Shown: positions 1 through 9,472, numbered from the stretch's first letter. The stretch is DNA of 64,000 bases from an uncultured Campylobacter sp. (GCF_963518785.1 NZ_CAUQKJ010000001.1:310001-374000), one strand, 5' to 3'. The notes: a model not told the origin generated them from the letters alone. Made by a program: numbers and translations.

Positions 1-521
1 TAGACGATCTGAAAATCGCAAATGGAATAATCATGGATGTCAGAAGCGATGATGGGCGCGAATATATGCAGATTTTTACGGATGAGCGCAAATTTATCAA
101 AGTCTTTTTAAATGGCGATACGGATAACTTAACCTACTTTTATAAAAATAAAATTTTGCTCAATGCGGCAATTGTTGAAGCTAATTTTAAGCGCTCAGGA
201 GCGGACGAGTGGCAAGGCGTAAATATCAAGCCTTCTATTTCGCTAATCGCATACGAATGGCTGGAAGGCAAGCGAGTTAAAGCTTGGTATCAAAGCCGTC
301 CGTTTCCGTTTCGGGGTCGCGGTACGGCATATCAAGTTTTATTTTTGGATTATAATGCAAGCGCCGATCCGCCGCAGCGCGAGTATCTGATGAAATTTGA
401 ACATGACAAATACGCTACGACGGATGATAAATTCACAGCTACGATATTTGGAGCTTTGACGCTCATTTTTCTTGCGATAATGGCGGGCAAATTTTATCAA
501 GCATGGCGCCAACTGCAATAA
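1..521 (+). CDS. Hypothetical membrane-anchored protein, 5' end cut by window
   Basis: I do not recognise this protein. The reading frame is open from the first complete codon (base 3) to the TAA ending at 521. An ATG at 33 exists but has no convincing ribosome binding site, and the codons before it read as plausible protein, so the gene probably starts outside the window. The visible part is a mostly polar domain rich in aromatic and charged residues, with a YEWLEGKRVKAW stretch near the middle. One hydrophobic helix lies close to the C terminus (around FGALTLIFLAIMAG), followed by a short basic tail. This suggests a tail-anchored protein or the last segment of a longer membrane protein. No function is proposed. 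Confidence 0.55.
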   Translation, partial: DDLKIANGIIMDVRSDDGREYMQIFTDERKFIKVFLNGDTDNLTYFYKNKILLNAAIVEANFKRSGADEWQGVNIKPSISLIAYEWLEGKRVKAWYQSRPFPFRGRGTAYQVLFLDYNASADPPQREYLMKFEHDKYATTDDKFTATIFGALTLIFLAIMAGKFYQAWRQLQ

Positions 522-881
522 ACATTGCGCCGCGAAATTTTAATTAGCATCGGATAACCTGAAAACACGGCACGCAGTATTGATACGAAGCATTTTAAAA
601 GGCGCTAGGCTTGCGGCGTGCATTTCATTGCGGGTAGCGGCGGCGAGTAGGATAAGCTTACGGCGATAAATTCAGAGCGTCATTAAAATACAGACTGAAA
701 CGAGATTTAAAATTTAAATAAATAGCATGCGCCGAGTTTTGAAATTTTGCGGCTCTAGCTGCGCCGGCTAGCCCTAAATTTTAAATTTAAACTGCGTGAA
801 ATTTTAAAATTTCAAAATTTTAAATTTCGCGCTTATTTAGCAGTATCCATAAATTTTAAGTGTCAAATGGGAGCAAATGGG
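522..881. other. Non-coding spacer with AAATTTT palindromes
   Basis: I see no gene between the partial membrane protein and the end of the convergent AsmA-like gene. The right half is dense in AAATTT/AAAATTT words and contains a 16-bp perfect palindrome (GAAATTTTAAAATTTC, 798-813). It could act as a bidirectional terminator for the converging genes, but there is no classical hairpin plus T-run. Confidence 0.6.
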
Positions 882-3128
882 CTAAAATAGCCCATTTATC
901 AGCCCCTTAATCGCGTCAGATTTTTCCTTTTTTGCGTCGTTTTTGCTGCTGTTATCGTCCTTTTTCACGCCGAAAAGCTTGTCGATACCCTTGCCGATCT
1001 GCTTGTCTAGCTTGCCCTTTAGATAGTCCGATTGGATATTGTATTTCGGTTCTTTAATCGTGCCGGTGATGTTTATTTCAAGATCGGTTTTTTCGATGTT
1101 TGCCTTAACCGGTACCGAAATCGCGCCCGTTTTGCTATCCAGCGTGCCGCCCGTTACGTTTAGCTTACTTTTTTGCGCGCTCATATCGGCGTTAAAATTT
1201 ATCAAATTTTGCTTGATCGTGCCGTTTACTTTGGCGTCGTTATAGACCTCGCCGCCTAGATCACGACCTAAAATTTTACCGATTTTATCGATCAATCCGC
1301 CGCTAGGAAGGCGGCCGTTGTTGATGATCGAGTCAAATTTTCCGCTGTGCGAGCTCGTGTTATACGTAAGATTTGCGTTGCCCGTGCCGTCGTAGACGTG
1401 ATCGATATTTAGAAGCGTCGTAAGCTCTTTGACGATGAAATTTTGGATTTTAAAGTTCGCTTCATCGCCCGCGATCTGTCCGTTCAGCTCGCCGCCTGCG
1501 ACCTTGGAATTTACGGTCGCAAACAGGCTCTTGCCGTCGTGCGAAAGCTCGCCGGTAGCGGCAATCTTGCCGTTTAGTCTGCGATTTAGAAAAAACTCTA
1601 GTCGCTGCAGGCTCGGGATCAGTAGCGCGTAGTTTGCTTTAAGCGCTTTATTTTTGAGCTCGTAGGTGCCGTTTAGGCTCTGAAGCTGCGCCAGATCGGA
1701 GTTTGCGCTTACGCTAAAGGTCGCGACGGAGTTTTTGATATTTGTCTGCGCTTGCGCGTCCGCTTTCAGATCGCTTGGGAAGTTCTTGCCCGTCGCGCCG
1801 TCTAAAAATTTCTTAAAAATTACGCCGTTGGCAAGCGAAATTTGCGCCGTGCCGTTGATACTGTCTTTTAAGCTCAACTTCGCATCGCCGTTTATCGTGC
1901 CCTCTCCGATCGCGCTGCCGTAAAACAGAGCCGAAAGCACGGTCAGATTTAGATTGCTCGCCTTAAGCTTTAGATCGCTTAAATTTCCGCTCGCATTCAG
2001 GTTACCGCCCATAGCGTTTAAATTTAAGTTTAGATTTTTAAGTTCATTTTGCGCTAGAGCCGCGCTAAGCTCGCCATTTGCCTTGCCTTGCAGCTTCACT
2101 CCCAGGACGTTTTGCAGCGCGGCTAGATCGTTTGCGTTTAGCTTCGCGGACAGCTCGCCGTTTTTGTTTTTCAGGTCAAATTTGGCCTCCGTATCCGCTT
2201 TAAGCGCGTCTCTAAACGCCGAAATTTGCGAGTTTGAAAGCTCAAGCGTAGAAAAATCGGTCTTTAAATTTCCGTTTGCTTTAACGTCGCCTGAAATTTT
2301 ACGCCCGATAAGGCTTTCGAGCTTCGCTAGATCGGGCACGTTTAAATTAAAATCTGAGTTTAAAGTTTTACTTTTCAGATCAAATTCCGACTTTTCGGCG
2401 CTGATCTTGCCCAGAGTCGAATCGATCTTGCTTGCTGCTCGCAGGACGTCATTTTGCGCCGTGATGTCCGAGTTTAGCGTGATCTGCACGCCCTTTGGGA
2501 TGGAGATATTCATATCTTTAAACGCAGATTCGTTTAGGATCAAATTTGAGCTCTTGATGCTTGCGTTGCCCTCTGCGCCGCCGCTGCTAGCCTTGATGTC
2601 TGAGAGCACGTCGATGTTTCCTTTGGCATAGATCGGCAGAGAGGCCACGGCAAGGGCTTTTTCGACGTTTAGAGCTTTAGCGTCGATTTGTAGATCAAGC
2701 GGACTAAGGTCTTTTAAATTTGCTAAAAATTTTACGTTGCTATCAAAAATCCGCCCGCTGCCGTTGATGCTGAATTTGTCAAGATCGCCTAAAATTTGCC
2801 CTTTGAGGCTTAGTCCTTCGCTCGTCTTTATGCCGAGTTTGGCTAGATCGTGCGCGTTTGCGTCGTAACTAAGATCGAAAGAGCGCGCAAAAAGCGAGTA
2901 TTTACCCTTTACGTTTACATTCGCAGCGTCATTTACGTTGGCACTGATGTCCAGATCGCCGAAATTTAGATCGAATTTCTTAAGCTTCACGTCAAGGCCG
3001 CTTTTTTCTTTGATCAAATTTTCTATGTAAGGCTTAGTAAGATTGTTGCCAAAATCGCTGAAAAATAGGCAGCCCGCGCCTACGATAAGCAGGATTAAAA
3101 TTCCTGCGATTATGCCGAAAATTTTCAT
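882..3128 (-). CDS. AsmA-family protein (TamB/YhdP-like membrane protein)
   Basis: A 748-residue protein with one N-terminal membrane anchor (about residues 4-23) followed by a long periplasmic region of repeated short beta-strand units rich in Asn, Asp, Ser and Leu. The AsmA-type C-terminal block is visible at about residues 640-710, including the GTIKEPKY segment typical of the family's end. The last 30 residues are highly charged. AsmA-like proteins form hydrophobic grooves that bridge the envelope and are linked to phospholipid transport and outer-membrane assembly; that role is transferred from the family. The start is supported by an AAGGGG ribosome site just upstream on the minus strand. 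It stands alone, convergent with the gene to its left and divergent from groES. Confidence 0.75.
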   Translation of the reverse strand: MKIFGIIAGILILLIVGAGCLFFSDFGNNLTKPYIENLIKEKSGLDVKLKKFDLNFGDLDISANVNDAANVNVKGKYSLFARSFDLSYDANAHDLAKLGIKTSEGLSLKGQILGDLDKFSINGSGRIFDSNVKFLANLKDLSPLDLQIDAKALNVEKALAVASLPIYAKGNIDVLSDIKASSGGAEGNASIKSSNLILNESAFKDMNISIPKGVQITLNSDITAQNDVLRAASKIDSTLGKISAEKSEFDLKSKTLNSDFNLNVPDLAKLESLIGRKISGDVKANGNLKTDFSTLELSNSQISAFRDALKADTEAKFDLKNKNGELSAKLNANDLAALQNVLGVKLQGKANGELSAALAQNELKNLNLNLNAMGGNLNASGNLSDLKLKASNLNLTVLSALFYGSAIGEGTINGDAKLSLKDSINGTAQISLANGVIFKKFLDGATGKNFPSDLKADAQAQTNIKNSVATFSVSANSDLAQLQSLNGTYELKNKALKANYALLIPSLQRLEFFLNRRLNGKIAATGELSHDGKSLFATVNSKVAGGELNGQIAGDEANFKIQNFIVKELTTLLNIDHVYDGTGNANLTYNTSSHSGKFDSIINNGRLPSGGLIDKIGKILGRDLGGEVYNDAKVNGTIKQNLINFNADMSAQKSKLNVTGGTLDSKTGAISVPVKANIEKTDLEINITGTIKEPKYNIQSDYLKGKLDKQIGKGIDKLFGVKKDDNSSKNDAKKEKSDAIKGLINGLF

Positions 3129-3243
3129 TTCGTCCCCTTAAAATTTAAAATTTGAGGGTATTATAGCCCTTAAAATTTAACGTTTGAAATCTCAATACTT
3201 GAGTTTAAATCACTAAAGTTTTATAAAAATTTTTCATAAACTA

Positions 3244-3272
3244 TTGACAAGATTTTAAATTTTGCATATAAT
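3244..3272 (+). promoter_or_regulatory. Sigma-70 promoter of groESL
   Basis: A consensus -35 box TTGACA (3244-3249) and a consensus -10 box TATAAT (3267-3272) are separated by exactly 17 bases. The predicted start, about seven bases downstream, lies inside the CIRCE operator, so HrcA binding would block initiation. A perfect -35 box is unusual for Campylobacterota promoters and fits a strong heat-shock operon. Confidence 0.85.
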
Positions 3273-3273
3273 C

Positions 3274-3300
3274 TTAGCACTCAAACACATTGAGTGCCAA
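3274..3300 (+). promoter_or_regulatory. CIRCE operator (HrcA binding site)
   Basis: The inverted repeat TTAGCACTC - 9 bases - GAGTGCCAA matches the CIRCE consensus with a single change (C for T in the right arm). CIRCE is the binding site of the heat-shock repressor HrcA, which controls groESL in many bacteria including Campylobacter and Helicobacter. hrcA itself is not in the window. Confidence 0.9.
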
Positions 3301-3333
3301 TTTTAGAAATCACAAATCAAAGAAAGGACTGAA

Positions 3334-3597
3334 ATGAAATTTCAACCACTTGGCAAGCGCGTTCTAATAGAGCGCGAGGAGGAAACCAAAAAGACCGCTT
3401 CGGGCATCATCATCCCCGACAATGCTTCAAAAGAGAAGCCTTCGACCGGCAAAATCGTAGCCGTCGGCAGCGAATGTGAAGGCGTCAAAAATGGCGATAC
3501 TGTAGCGTTTGCAAAATACGCAGGCAGCGAGATTAGCTTAGATGATAAGAAATACCTTATCTTAAATTTAGAAGATGTTTTAGGCATAATTAAATAA
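3334..3597 (+). CDS. groES: Co-chaperonin GroES
   Basis: An 87-residue GroES. It begins FQPLGKRVLIEREE, contains the mobile loop (EETKKTASGIIIPD, about residues 16-29) that contacts GroEL, and ends with the LNLEDVLGIIK strand typical of the family. Length is normal for Campylobacterota GroES (about 86-90). It forms the heptameric lid over GroEL in the cytoplasm. The ATG follows an AAAGGA site with suitable spacing. It is first in a two-gene operon, with groEL starting 12 bases after its stop, under the CIRCE-controlled promoter. Confidence 0.98.
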   Translation: MKFQPLGKRVLIEREEETKKTASGIIIPDNASKEKPSTGKIVAVGSECEGVKNGDTVAFAKYAGSEISLDDKKYLILNLEDVLGIIK

Positions 3598-3609
3598 AAA
3601 GGATTGAAA

Positions 3610-5247
3610 ATGGCAAAAGAGATTATTTTTTCAGACGACGCAAGAAACAAACTCTACGCGGGCGTTAGGAAGCTAAACGACGCTGTAAAAGTTACGATGG
3701 GACCTCGCGGTCGCAATGTCTTAATCCAAAAAAGCTTCGGCGCTCCTGCGATCACGAAAGACGGCGTAACCGTCGCCAAAGAGATTGAGCTAAAAGACAC
3801 GCTAGAGAATATGGGTGCTTCTTTGGTGCGCGAAGTAGCGAGCAAAACCAACGATCAAGCAGGCGACGGCACTACTACAGCAACCGTGCTAGCTCACGCG
3901 ATCTTTAAAGAGGGTCTACGCAACGTAACTGCGGGCGCAAATCCGATCGAAGTTAAACGCGGTATGGATAAATTTAGCGCTGCTATCATCGAGGAGCTAA
4001 AAAAATCATCTAAAAAAGTAAGTGGCAAAAAAGAGATCGCTCAGGTCGCTACGATCTCTGCCAATAACGACAGCGCGGTGGGCGATCTGATCGCAGACGC
4101 GATGGAGAAGGTCGGTAAAGACGGTGTTATCACTGTCGAAGAGGCGAAATCGATCAACGATGAGTTAAACGTAGTCGAGGGAATGCAGTTTGACCGCGGC
4201 TATCTAAGCCCATATTTCATTACAAATGCCGAGAAAATGCTAGTCGAGCTAAGCTCGCCGCTAGTGCTTCTATTTGACAAAAAAATTACAAATTTAAAAG
4301 ACCTATTACCAGTTTTGGAGCAGGTTCAAAAAAGCGGCAAACCGCTTCTAATTATCGCCGAGGATATCGAGGGCGAGGCGCTTGCGACCTTGGTCGTAAA
4401 TAAACTTCGCGGCGTGCTAAACATCTCCGCGGTCAAAGCACCAGGATTTGGCGATCGCAGAAAGGCGATGCTTGAAGATATCGCGATTTTAACGGGCGGC
4501 ACCGTCATCAGCGAGGAGCTTGGCAGAACGCTAGAAAGCGCTTCTATGGCCGATCTCGGACAAGCCGAGCGCATCGTGATCGACAAAGATAACACCACTA
4601 TCGTAGGCGGCGCGGGCAAGAAAAAAGATATCGACGCGCGCGTTTTGCAGATCAAAGCTCAGATCGCAGAGACTACGAGCGATTACGACAAAGAGAAACT
4701 TCAAGAGCGCATGGCTAAGCTTAGCGGCGGCGTTGCGGTTATCAAGGTGGGCGCTGCGACCGAAACTGAGATGAAAGAGAAAAAAGACCGCGTGGACGAC
4801 GCTCTAAACGCAACCAAAGCAGCCGTAGACGAGGGTATCGTAATCGGCGGCGGCGCTGCGCTAATCAGAGCTGGACTTAGCGTAAAACTAGCTCTAAGCG
4901 GCGACGAGCTTATCGGTGCGGACATCGTTAAGCGCGCGCTTTTCGCTCCGCTTCGCCAGATCGCCGAGAATGCGGGATTTGATGCAGGCGTCGTAGCTAA
5001 TAAGGTCGAGCAAGGCTCAGACAAAAAATTTGGCTTCAATGCTGCAAACGGCGAGTATGTCAATATGTTTGAAGCAGGTATCATCGATCCAGTCAAGGTT
5101 GAGCGTATCGCGCTTCAAAACGCGGTCTCCGTCGCAAGCCTGCTTCTAACGACCGAAGCGACCGTCAGCGAGATTAAAGAGGAGAAACCTGCAATGCCTC
5201 CAATGCCTGATATGGGCGGAATGGGCGGTATGGGCGGAATGATGTAG
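3610..5247 (+). CDS. groL: Chaperonin GroEL (Hsp60)
   Basis: A 545-residue ATP-dependent chaperonin that folds proteins in a double heptameric ring together with GroES. Visible hallmarks are the start MAKEIIFSDDARNKL, the nucleotide-binding GDGTTT (residues 85-90), the VTMGPRGRNV segment near residue 30, and the Gly-Met-rich C-terminal tail ending GGMGGMM. The start is ATG at 3610, preceded by AAAAAGGA; an in-frame TTG at 3604 sits inside the spacer and is not preferred. It is co-transcribed with groES and so repressed by HrcA. Confidence 0.98.
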   Translation: MAKEIIFSDDARNKLYAGVRKLNDAVKVTMGPRGRNVLIQKSFGAPAITKDGVTVAKEIELKDTLENMGASLVREVASKTNDQAGDGTTTATVLAHAIFKEGLRNVTAGANPIEVKRGMDKFSAAIIEELKKSSKKVSGKKEIAQVATISANNDSAVGDLIADAMEKVGKDGVITVEEAKSINDELNVVEGMQFDRGYLSPYFITNAEKMLVELSSPLVLLFDKKITNLKDLLPVLEQVQKSGKPLLIIAEDIEGEALATLVVNKLRGVLNISAVKAPGFGDRRKAMLEDIAILTGGTVISEELGRTLESASMADLGQAERIVIDKDNTTIVGGAGKKKDIDARVLQIKAQIAETTSDYDKEKLQERMAKLSGGVAVIKVGAATETEMKEKKDRVDDALNATKAAVDEGIVIGGGAALIRAGLSVKLALSGDELIGADIVKRALFAPLRQIAENAGFDAGVVANKVEQGSDKKFGFNAANGEYVNMFEAGIIDPVKVERIALQNAVSVASLLLTTEATVSEIKEEKPAMPPMPDMGGMGGMGGMM

Positions 5248-5251
5248 CCCC

Positions 5252-5314
5252 ATGGGAGCGTCATTCGGCGCTCCTATGCCATTGAAACGGCGCTGCGAGA
5301 TTTTTACAGCGCCG
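5252..5314 (+). terminator. Candidate terminator hairpins after groEL
   Basis: Two consecutive inverted repeats lie just after the groEL stop. The first pairs 5252-5260 with 5269-5277 (core GGAGCG/CGCTCC, 9 pairs with one G-T, 8-base loop). The second pairs CGGCGCTG 5288-5295 with CAGCGCCG 5307-5314 (8 perfect pairs, 11-base loop). Neither is followed by a clear T-run, so termination is likely but not classical. Confidence 0.45.
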
Positions 5315-5833
5315 CGAAATGCTTTATGCGCGGCGATATTTTTGCTATGCGCCGCTAAAATGATATGTGCCGCATTTTTAGATACGTCTGAAGCGCGGCG
5401 ATTTATTATGAATTAGCGATTAAGCGGTGTGATTTTTAGTCACTGCATGATCTTATAAATTTCGTATCTCATCGCAAATTTGCGGTTTTGCCGCATTATC
5501 CTTTAAAATTAAAAATTTTATCTGAGCTTGCTTTTTACCTTAAATTCTGACTTGCCACTCAAAATTTAAGCGCAGAATTCTAAAACTTTAAAATTTTCAG
5601 CTATCCCACCTAAACACTTACAAGATAAAATTTTTTCGTGGCGTCATATTTTTAGTGTGATAAAATTCTATTGCCAAACAGAATCCTAGCTGCTGAATTT
5701 TTAAAGCTTAGCCTTTTGTTTGGCGATACGGCTTGGAATTAGAGCTGAAATTTCATAGCCTCACTCATTAAATTTAACGCGGCTTAATCTAAGCTTTGCT
5801 AAATTTCGCCTAAAATCCATGGAAAGGAAAATG
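5315..5833. other. AT-rich non-coding spacer
   Basis: About 500 bases between the groESL hairpins and the next gene. I see no open frame with a ribosome site and no RNA gene. The right end must hold the promoter of the secreted basic protein downstream, but no convincing -10/-35 pair stands out. Confidence 0.55.
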
Positions 5834-6898
5834 ATGAAAAATTTAGCTCGTATTTTTTTAATTGCGTTCATTTTGACGAGCTTTTCTGGCGCTTTTGCCG
5901 CGCAGCAAAGCCACAAATCTACCGCCACGCAGCAAAACCATAAATATAAAATTTCATCTCAAAATTTGCGAGCCAAAGATCATTCGAGCAAAAATATAGC
6001 GGCAAGATCCTCTGCCGAGCCGCATGCTAAAAAACCTGCAAATGCTAAAAGCCTTTCCAAATCCAAGCTCACAAAAAATACGCGCGCATCTAAGAATTTC
6101 GCTAAAAATTCCACGCAAAAAAGTGCGAAAAATTTTACTAAAAATTCCGGGCAAAATTCCGTATCGCGTTCTGCGAGAAATAAAGCATATAAGCGCCCGG
6201 CTAATCAATCAAGCAGTCAGAATGGAGCTAGCAAGAGCCTGGTCGCTACGCTGATGCGTTTGCCAAAGACCCGTATTTATGAGGATGAAGCGCCAAACGC
6301 CCGCGATACTGCGCAAACTTACAGAGGCGCAGATATGCGGAGAAGCGTAAGCGCGCAAACTCACGGAGGTGCAGATGATCAGACCGGCAAAATCGTAGAC
6401 GCACAAGCTCGAAAATTAGCGACGGCTCGAATTGCACAGCCGCAAGCTCGCTACGGCTATAGTGCAACTCGTTCTGGCACTATGGAGCATACAGCTGCAT
6501 CTCATTCGAGCGCCACGAAATATACGGCTCGTCAAAATGCCCGCGCGCCCTATCTTCCCACATCTGCTCACTCTAGCCGTGCGATAGGGCGCCCTGGCGG
6601 TAGCGCGCTTGGTAAGATGTCGTCGCCAGAGCGGGGTAATGCGTTAGGACAAGGTGCTGCGATGCGTTATGATGAGCGTTGGGCGAAGCCCGCTCCACAG
6701 CCTTACGAGCCTGCGCCTGAGACCGAGAAAAAGCGCGGGCTGATATTTTCGTCGCAGTGGGGTCCTGCCGCGCCGAAAAGTAAGTGGCAGCAGCACGAAG
6801 CCCCGACGGATGACGCTTCGTCGCGCAATGAGTCGGTGATGGATATGCTGCAGGACAAGATGAGCAGGGTCAAGGTGGATATGGAGCTAGTGCGCTAG
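5834..6898 (+). CDS. Secreted, basic, low-complexity protein of unknown function
   Basis: Not recognised. It begins with a clear signal peptide (MKNLARIFLIAFILTSFSGAFAA) followed by about 330 residues of low complexity. The first half is strongly basic and rich in Lys, Ser, Asn and Ala with recurring K-N-S/F units; the middle is rich in Ala, Arg and Thr; the end has Pro and Glu and finishes with a predicted helix (DMLQDKMSRVKVDMELV). No catalytic motif is visible. AAGGA at 5824-5828 gives the best spacing to the ATG at 5834; ATGs at 5819 and 5831 are alternatives. A cell-envelope or polyanion-binding role would fit the charge, but this is a guess. It is flanked by long spacers and appears monocistronic. 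Confidence 0.6.
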   Translation: MKNLARIFLIAFILTSFSGAFAAQQSHKSTATQQNHKYKISSQNLRAKDHSSKNIAARSSAEPHAKKPANAKSLSKSKLTKNTRASKNFAKNSTQKSAKNFTKNSGQNSVSRSARNKAYKRPANQSSSQNGASKSLVATLMRLPKTRIYEDEAPNARDTAQTYRGADMRRSVSAQTHGGADDQTGKIVDAQARKLATARIAQPQARYGYSATRSGTMEHTAASHSSATKYTARQNARAPYLPTSAHSSRAIGRPGGSALGKMSSPERGNALGQGAAMRYDERWAKPAPQPYEPAPETEKKRGLIFSSQWGPAAPKSKWQQHEAPTDDASSRNESVMDMLQDKMSRVKVDMELVR

Positions 6899-7512
6899 CC
6901 TAGGCGGCACGCCGGCGCAATTTATATGCGTAGGCGGTTTAAATTTTGCTGCCTCTATAAGATCGCGATACTGGCGCGGTGTGCAAACACGAACGCTGAT
7001 GTTTTTTCGGCTTTGTCGCCGTGCGAAACAATGCCCTAATGCTGCAATTAAAGATAGAATGTTCATATTTCATCTACTTGCTTTGAATTTCACGGCTGCA
7101 TGCCGCGCTGCTAGGATAAACCATACTGCACTCGTTTTGCGCGAGTGAGCGCTGCGACGATACTGTGGGTAAAATTTCGCGGAAATTTCAAAAGCTTAAT
7201 TTTGTAATTTTACGTCGCAGGACTTCGCTTGCCTGCCAAGTTTGCGGAATTTTGCTTGGCTGCGTGGTTTATTAAATTTCGCTTGCCATAAAATTTTGTA
7301 TAGTTTTATTTGCTACCGGAATTTTTAGAATTTTATTAGATGGCGGAATTTTATAGACTTTATTCGCTCAAATTTCGCGGCAAAATGAAATTTTTCGTAA
7401 GCGCAAAAGCAAAATTCAGCGGGTGAAATTCTACGGCGGCTAGCGAGTGCGAATTATTAAATTTTAACCCCGTTTTGAATAAAATAGCGCAAAAAATTCT
7501 AAAGGCTTAAAT
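6899..7512. other. Non-coding spacer upstream of ispG
   Basis: No supportable gene. It contains a short hairpin around CACTCG/CGAGTG near 7130-7150 without a T-run. From about 7290 onward there are irregularly repeated GGAATTTTA / AAATTTCGC words, the same kind of AT-word enrichment seen in the other long spacers. Confidence 0.55.
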
Positions 7513-8580
7513 TTGAAAAATCGCTATCCGACCCGCCAAATCTCCGTCGGCTCCGTCAAAATCGGTGGCGGCGCGCCCATCTCCGTGCAGTCGATGAGCT
7601 TTTCTAAAACGAAGGACGTGGAGGGCACGCTAGAGCAGATTAACCGCCTGTACTTTGCCGGCTGCGACATCGTGCGCTGCGCCGTACTCGATAAGCAGGA
7701 CGCGGACGCGCTCGCACGCATCAAAAAAAGCTCGCCGCTTCCCATCGTAGCGGACATCCATTTTAATTTTCGCTTGGCGCTGCAGGTTGCGGAGTTTGTC
7801 GATGCTATCCGCATCAATCCGGGCAATATCGGCGGCAAGGACCGCATCAAAGAGGTTGTGCGCGCGTGCAAAGCTCGCAGCCTGCCCATCCGCATCGGCG
7901 TAAATTTGGGTTCACTCGAGGAGCAGTTTGAGCAAAAATACGGCCGCAGCGTAGAGGCGATGGTACAAAGCGCGCTGTATAACGTCGCGCTGCTGCAGGA
8001 TGAGGACTTTAGCGACATCGCGATTTCGCTTAAGACTTCGGACGCGCCGAGCACGGTGGCTGCGTATCGCGCGCTGCGCCCGCTGTGCGAGTATCCTTTT
8101 CATCTGGGCGTGACCGAGGCGGGTACGAAATTCCACGCGAGCATCAAGAGTGCAATCGCGCTGGGCGCGCTTCTGATGGAGGGGATCGGCGATACGATGC
8201 GCGTGAGTATCACGGGCGAGCTTGAGGAGGAGATCCGCGTCGCGCGCGCGATCCTGCAGGACGCGGGCGTGCAAAAAAGCGGCGTTAATATCATATCGTG
8301 CCCTACCTGCGGGCGTTTGCAAAGCGATCTGCTAAGCGCGATCAAAATCGTCGAAGAAAAAACCGCGCACATCAAAACGCCGCTAAATATCAGCGTCATG
8401 GGCTGCGTCGTAAATGCGATCGGCGAGGCGAAGGGTGCGGACGTGGCGATAGCGTTCGGCAACGGGCGCGGCATCGTGATGCGCCACGGCGAAGTGGTCG
8501 CCAAACTCGAGGAGAGCAAGCTCGTGGAGCGGTTTTTGCAAGAGGTCGAGGACGAGGTGCGGGCTCGCGAAGGAGCGTGA
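7513..8580 (+). CDS. ispG: 4-hydroxy-3-methylbut-2-enyl-diphosphate synthase (IspG/GcpE)
   Basis: Penultimate enzyme of the MEP isoprenoid pathway. It converts 2-C-methyl-D-erythritol 2,4-cyclodiphosphate to HMBPP using a [4Fe-4S] cluster and flavodoxin/ferredoxin electrons. The 355-residue protein shows the TIM-barrel part (SVQSMSFSKTKDVEGTL, VADIHFNFRLAL, INPGNIG) and the C-terminal cluster domain with Cys263, Cys266 (SCPTCGR), Cys298 (VMGCVVN) and Glu305. Its length is that of the compact bacterial form. The start is TTG, with AAAGG seven bases upstream; no better ATG gives the conserved N terminus. It is flanked by long spacers and appears monocistronic. Confidence 0.96.
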   Translation: MKNRYPTRQISVGSVKIGGGAPISVQSMSFSKTKDVEGTLEQINRLYFAGCDIVRCAVLDKQDADALARIKKSSPLPIVADIHFNFRLALQVAEFVDAIRINPGNIGGKDRIKEVVRACKARSLPIRIGVNLGSLEEQFEQKYGRSVEAMVQSALYNVALLQDEDFSDIAISLKTSDAPSTVAAYRALRPLCEYPFHLGVTEAGTKFHASIKSAIALGALLMEGIGDTMRVSITGELEEEIRVARAILQDAGVQKSGVNIISCPTCGRLQSDLLSAIKIVEEKTAHIKTPLNISVMGCVVNAIGEAKGADVAIAFGNGRGIVMRHGEVVAKLEESKLVERFLQEVEDEVRAREGA

Positions 8581-9472
8581 GGGCCGCGGGGCGCCTGGTT
8601 TGCTAAAGTCTTTATGGCGCGTGACTCAGCCGCGCGGCTCGGCGTTTGGGCGCGTTGGGCTCATCGCGGTTAGTTTAGGCTCATCAACACAGTCTGTCTG
8701 AGGCGTAAAATTTTAAAATTTAATTCCGAGGCGGCGCTTTTAAATTTGGGCCTTTGAAAAACGGCTTGGAATTTTGGATTTAAATTTTAGCTCTGGAATT
8801 TTGTTTTTAAATTTTGGGTTTGAAATTTTAACTTTGCAATTCGCCGTGAAATTTTATTTTAAAATTTGAACCTTGCGATTGGGCGCTAAATTTGCGGCGT
8901 AAAATTTCAAGGCACGGCGCAGAAGTCGAGCCGCGTTAAATTTAACGCGATTTAGCGCGACGGACGCACTGTTTTGCGAAACAGAGGGCGAGCGTTAAAT
9001 TTAAATGCCACGGCATTTGGCTCATTGTTTAAGGCGTTTGAAAAATTTCAGATCGCGACGTTTCGGTTTAAATTTGGCAAAGTTTGCCCGCCGCAGCTTG
9101 GGCGCAAAATTTACTGCCCGAGCTTTGAGACGCCAAATTTTATTAGGCGGGCTTAAAATTTGTAAAGAATTATAAGCCCAGAAAAAATTTCAAGCTCTAT
9201 GAAATTTCAAAATTTTAAATCCGCCGCACCAGCCTTTGGGTGTAGCCTCAAAGCCGTTGCGGTATATGCGGCATAAGAGTTCAGCGGCTTAAAATTACGC
9301 GGCTTTGCGGAAGCACAAAACTTTCGAAGCTGCGATAGTTCTAAGGTCTCGCGACGAGCGTTCAAAGCCGCATCGGTTTTCAAAAGCGCGTACCGGGGCT
9401 GTGGATTAAAATTTACGATTTTATAGAGCTTAAAATTTAGACGCGCAAAAGCGCGCGAAACGAGGGGAAGCG
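8581..9472. other. 892-base spacer, AAATTTT-rich, no gene supported
   Basis: The longest gap in the window. It holds a 12-bp palindrome (AGCCGCGCGGCT, 8628-8639) shortly after ispG, then about 200 bases of repeated AAATTTT/TTTGAAATTTT phrases. Short frames exist on both strands (for example plus 8974-9156) but lack ribosome sites and protein-like composition. The dnaB ribosome site (GAGGGG) is at the right edge. Confidence 0.6.

Noticed and set aside
1954..2631. A 225-codon open frame on the plus strand opposite the AsmA-like gene
   Set aside because: It lies wholly antisense to a well supported gene, has no ribosome site, and its Phe/Ser/Ala-rich sequence is the mirror of the AsmA codon bias.
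8974..9156. Short plus-strand frame in the ispG-dnaB spacer
   Set aside because: 60 codons made largely of AAATTT-derived residues (Phe, Lys, Asn, Leu), no ribosome site, no recognisable motif.
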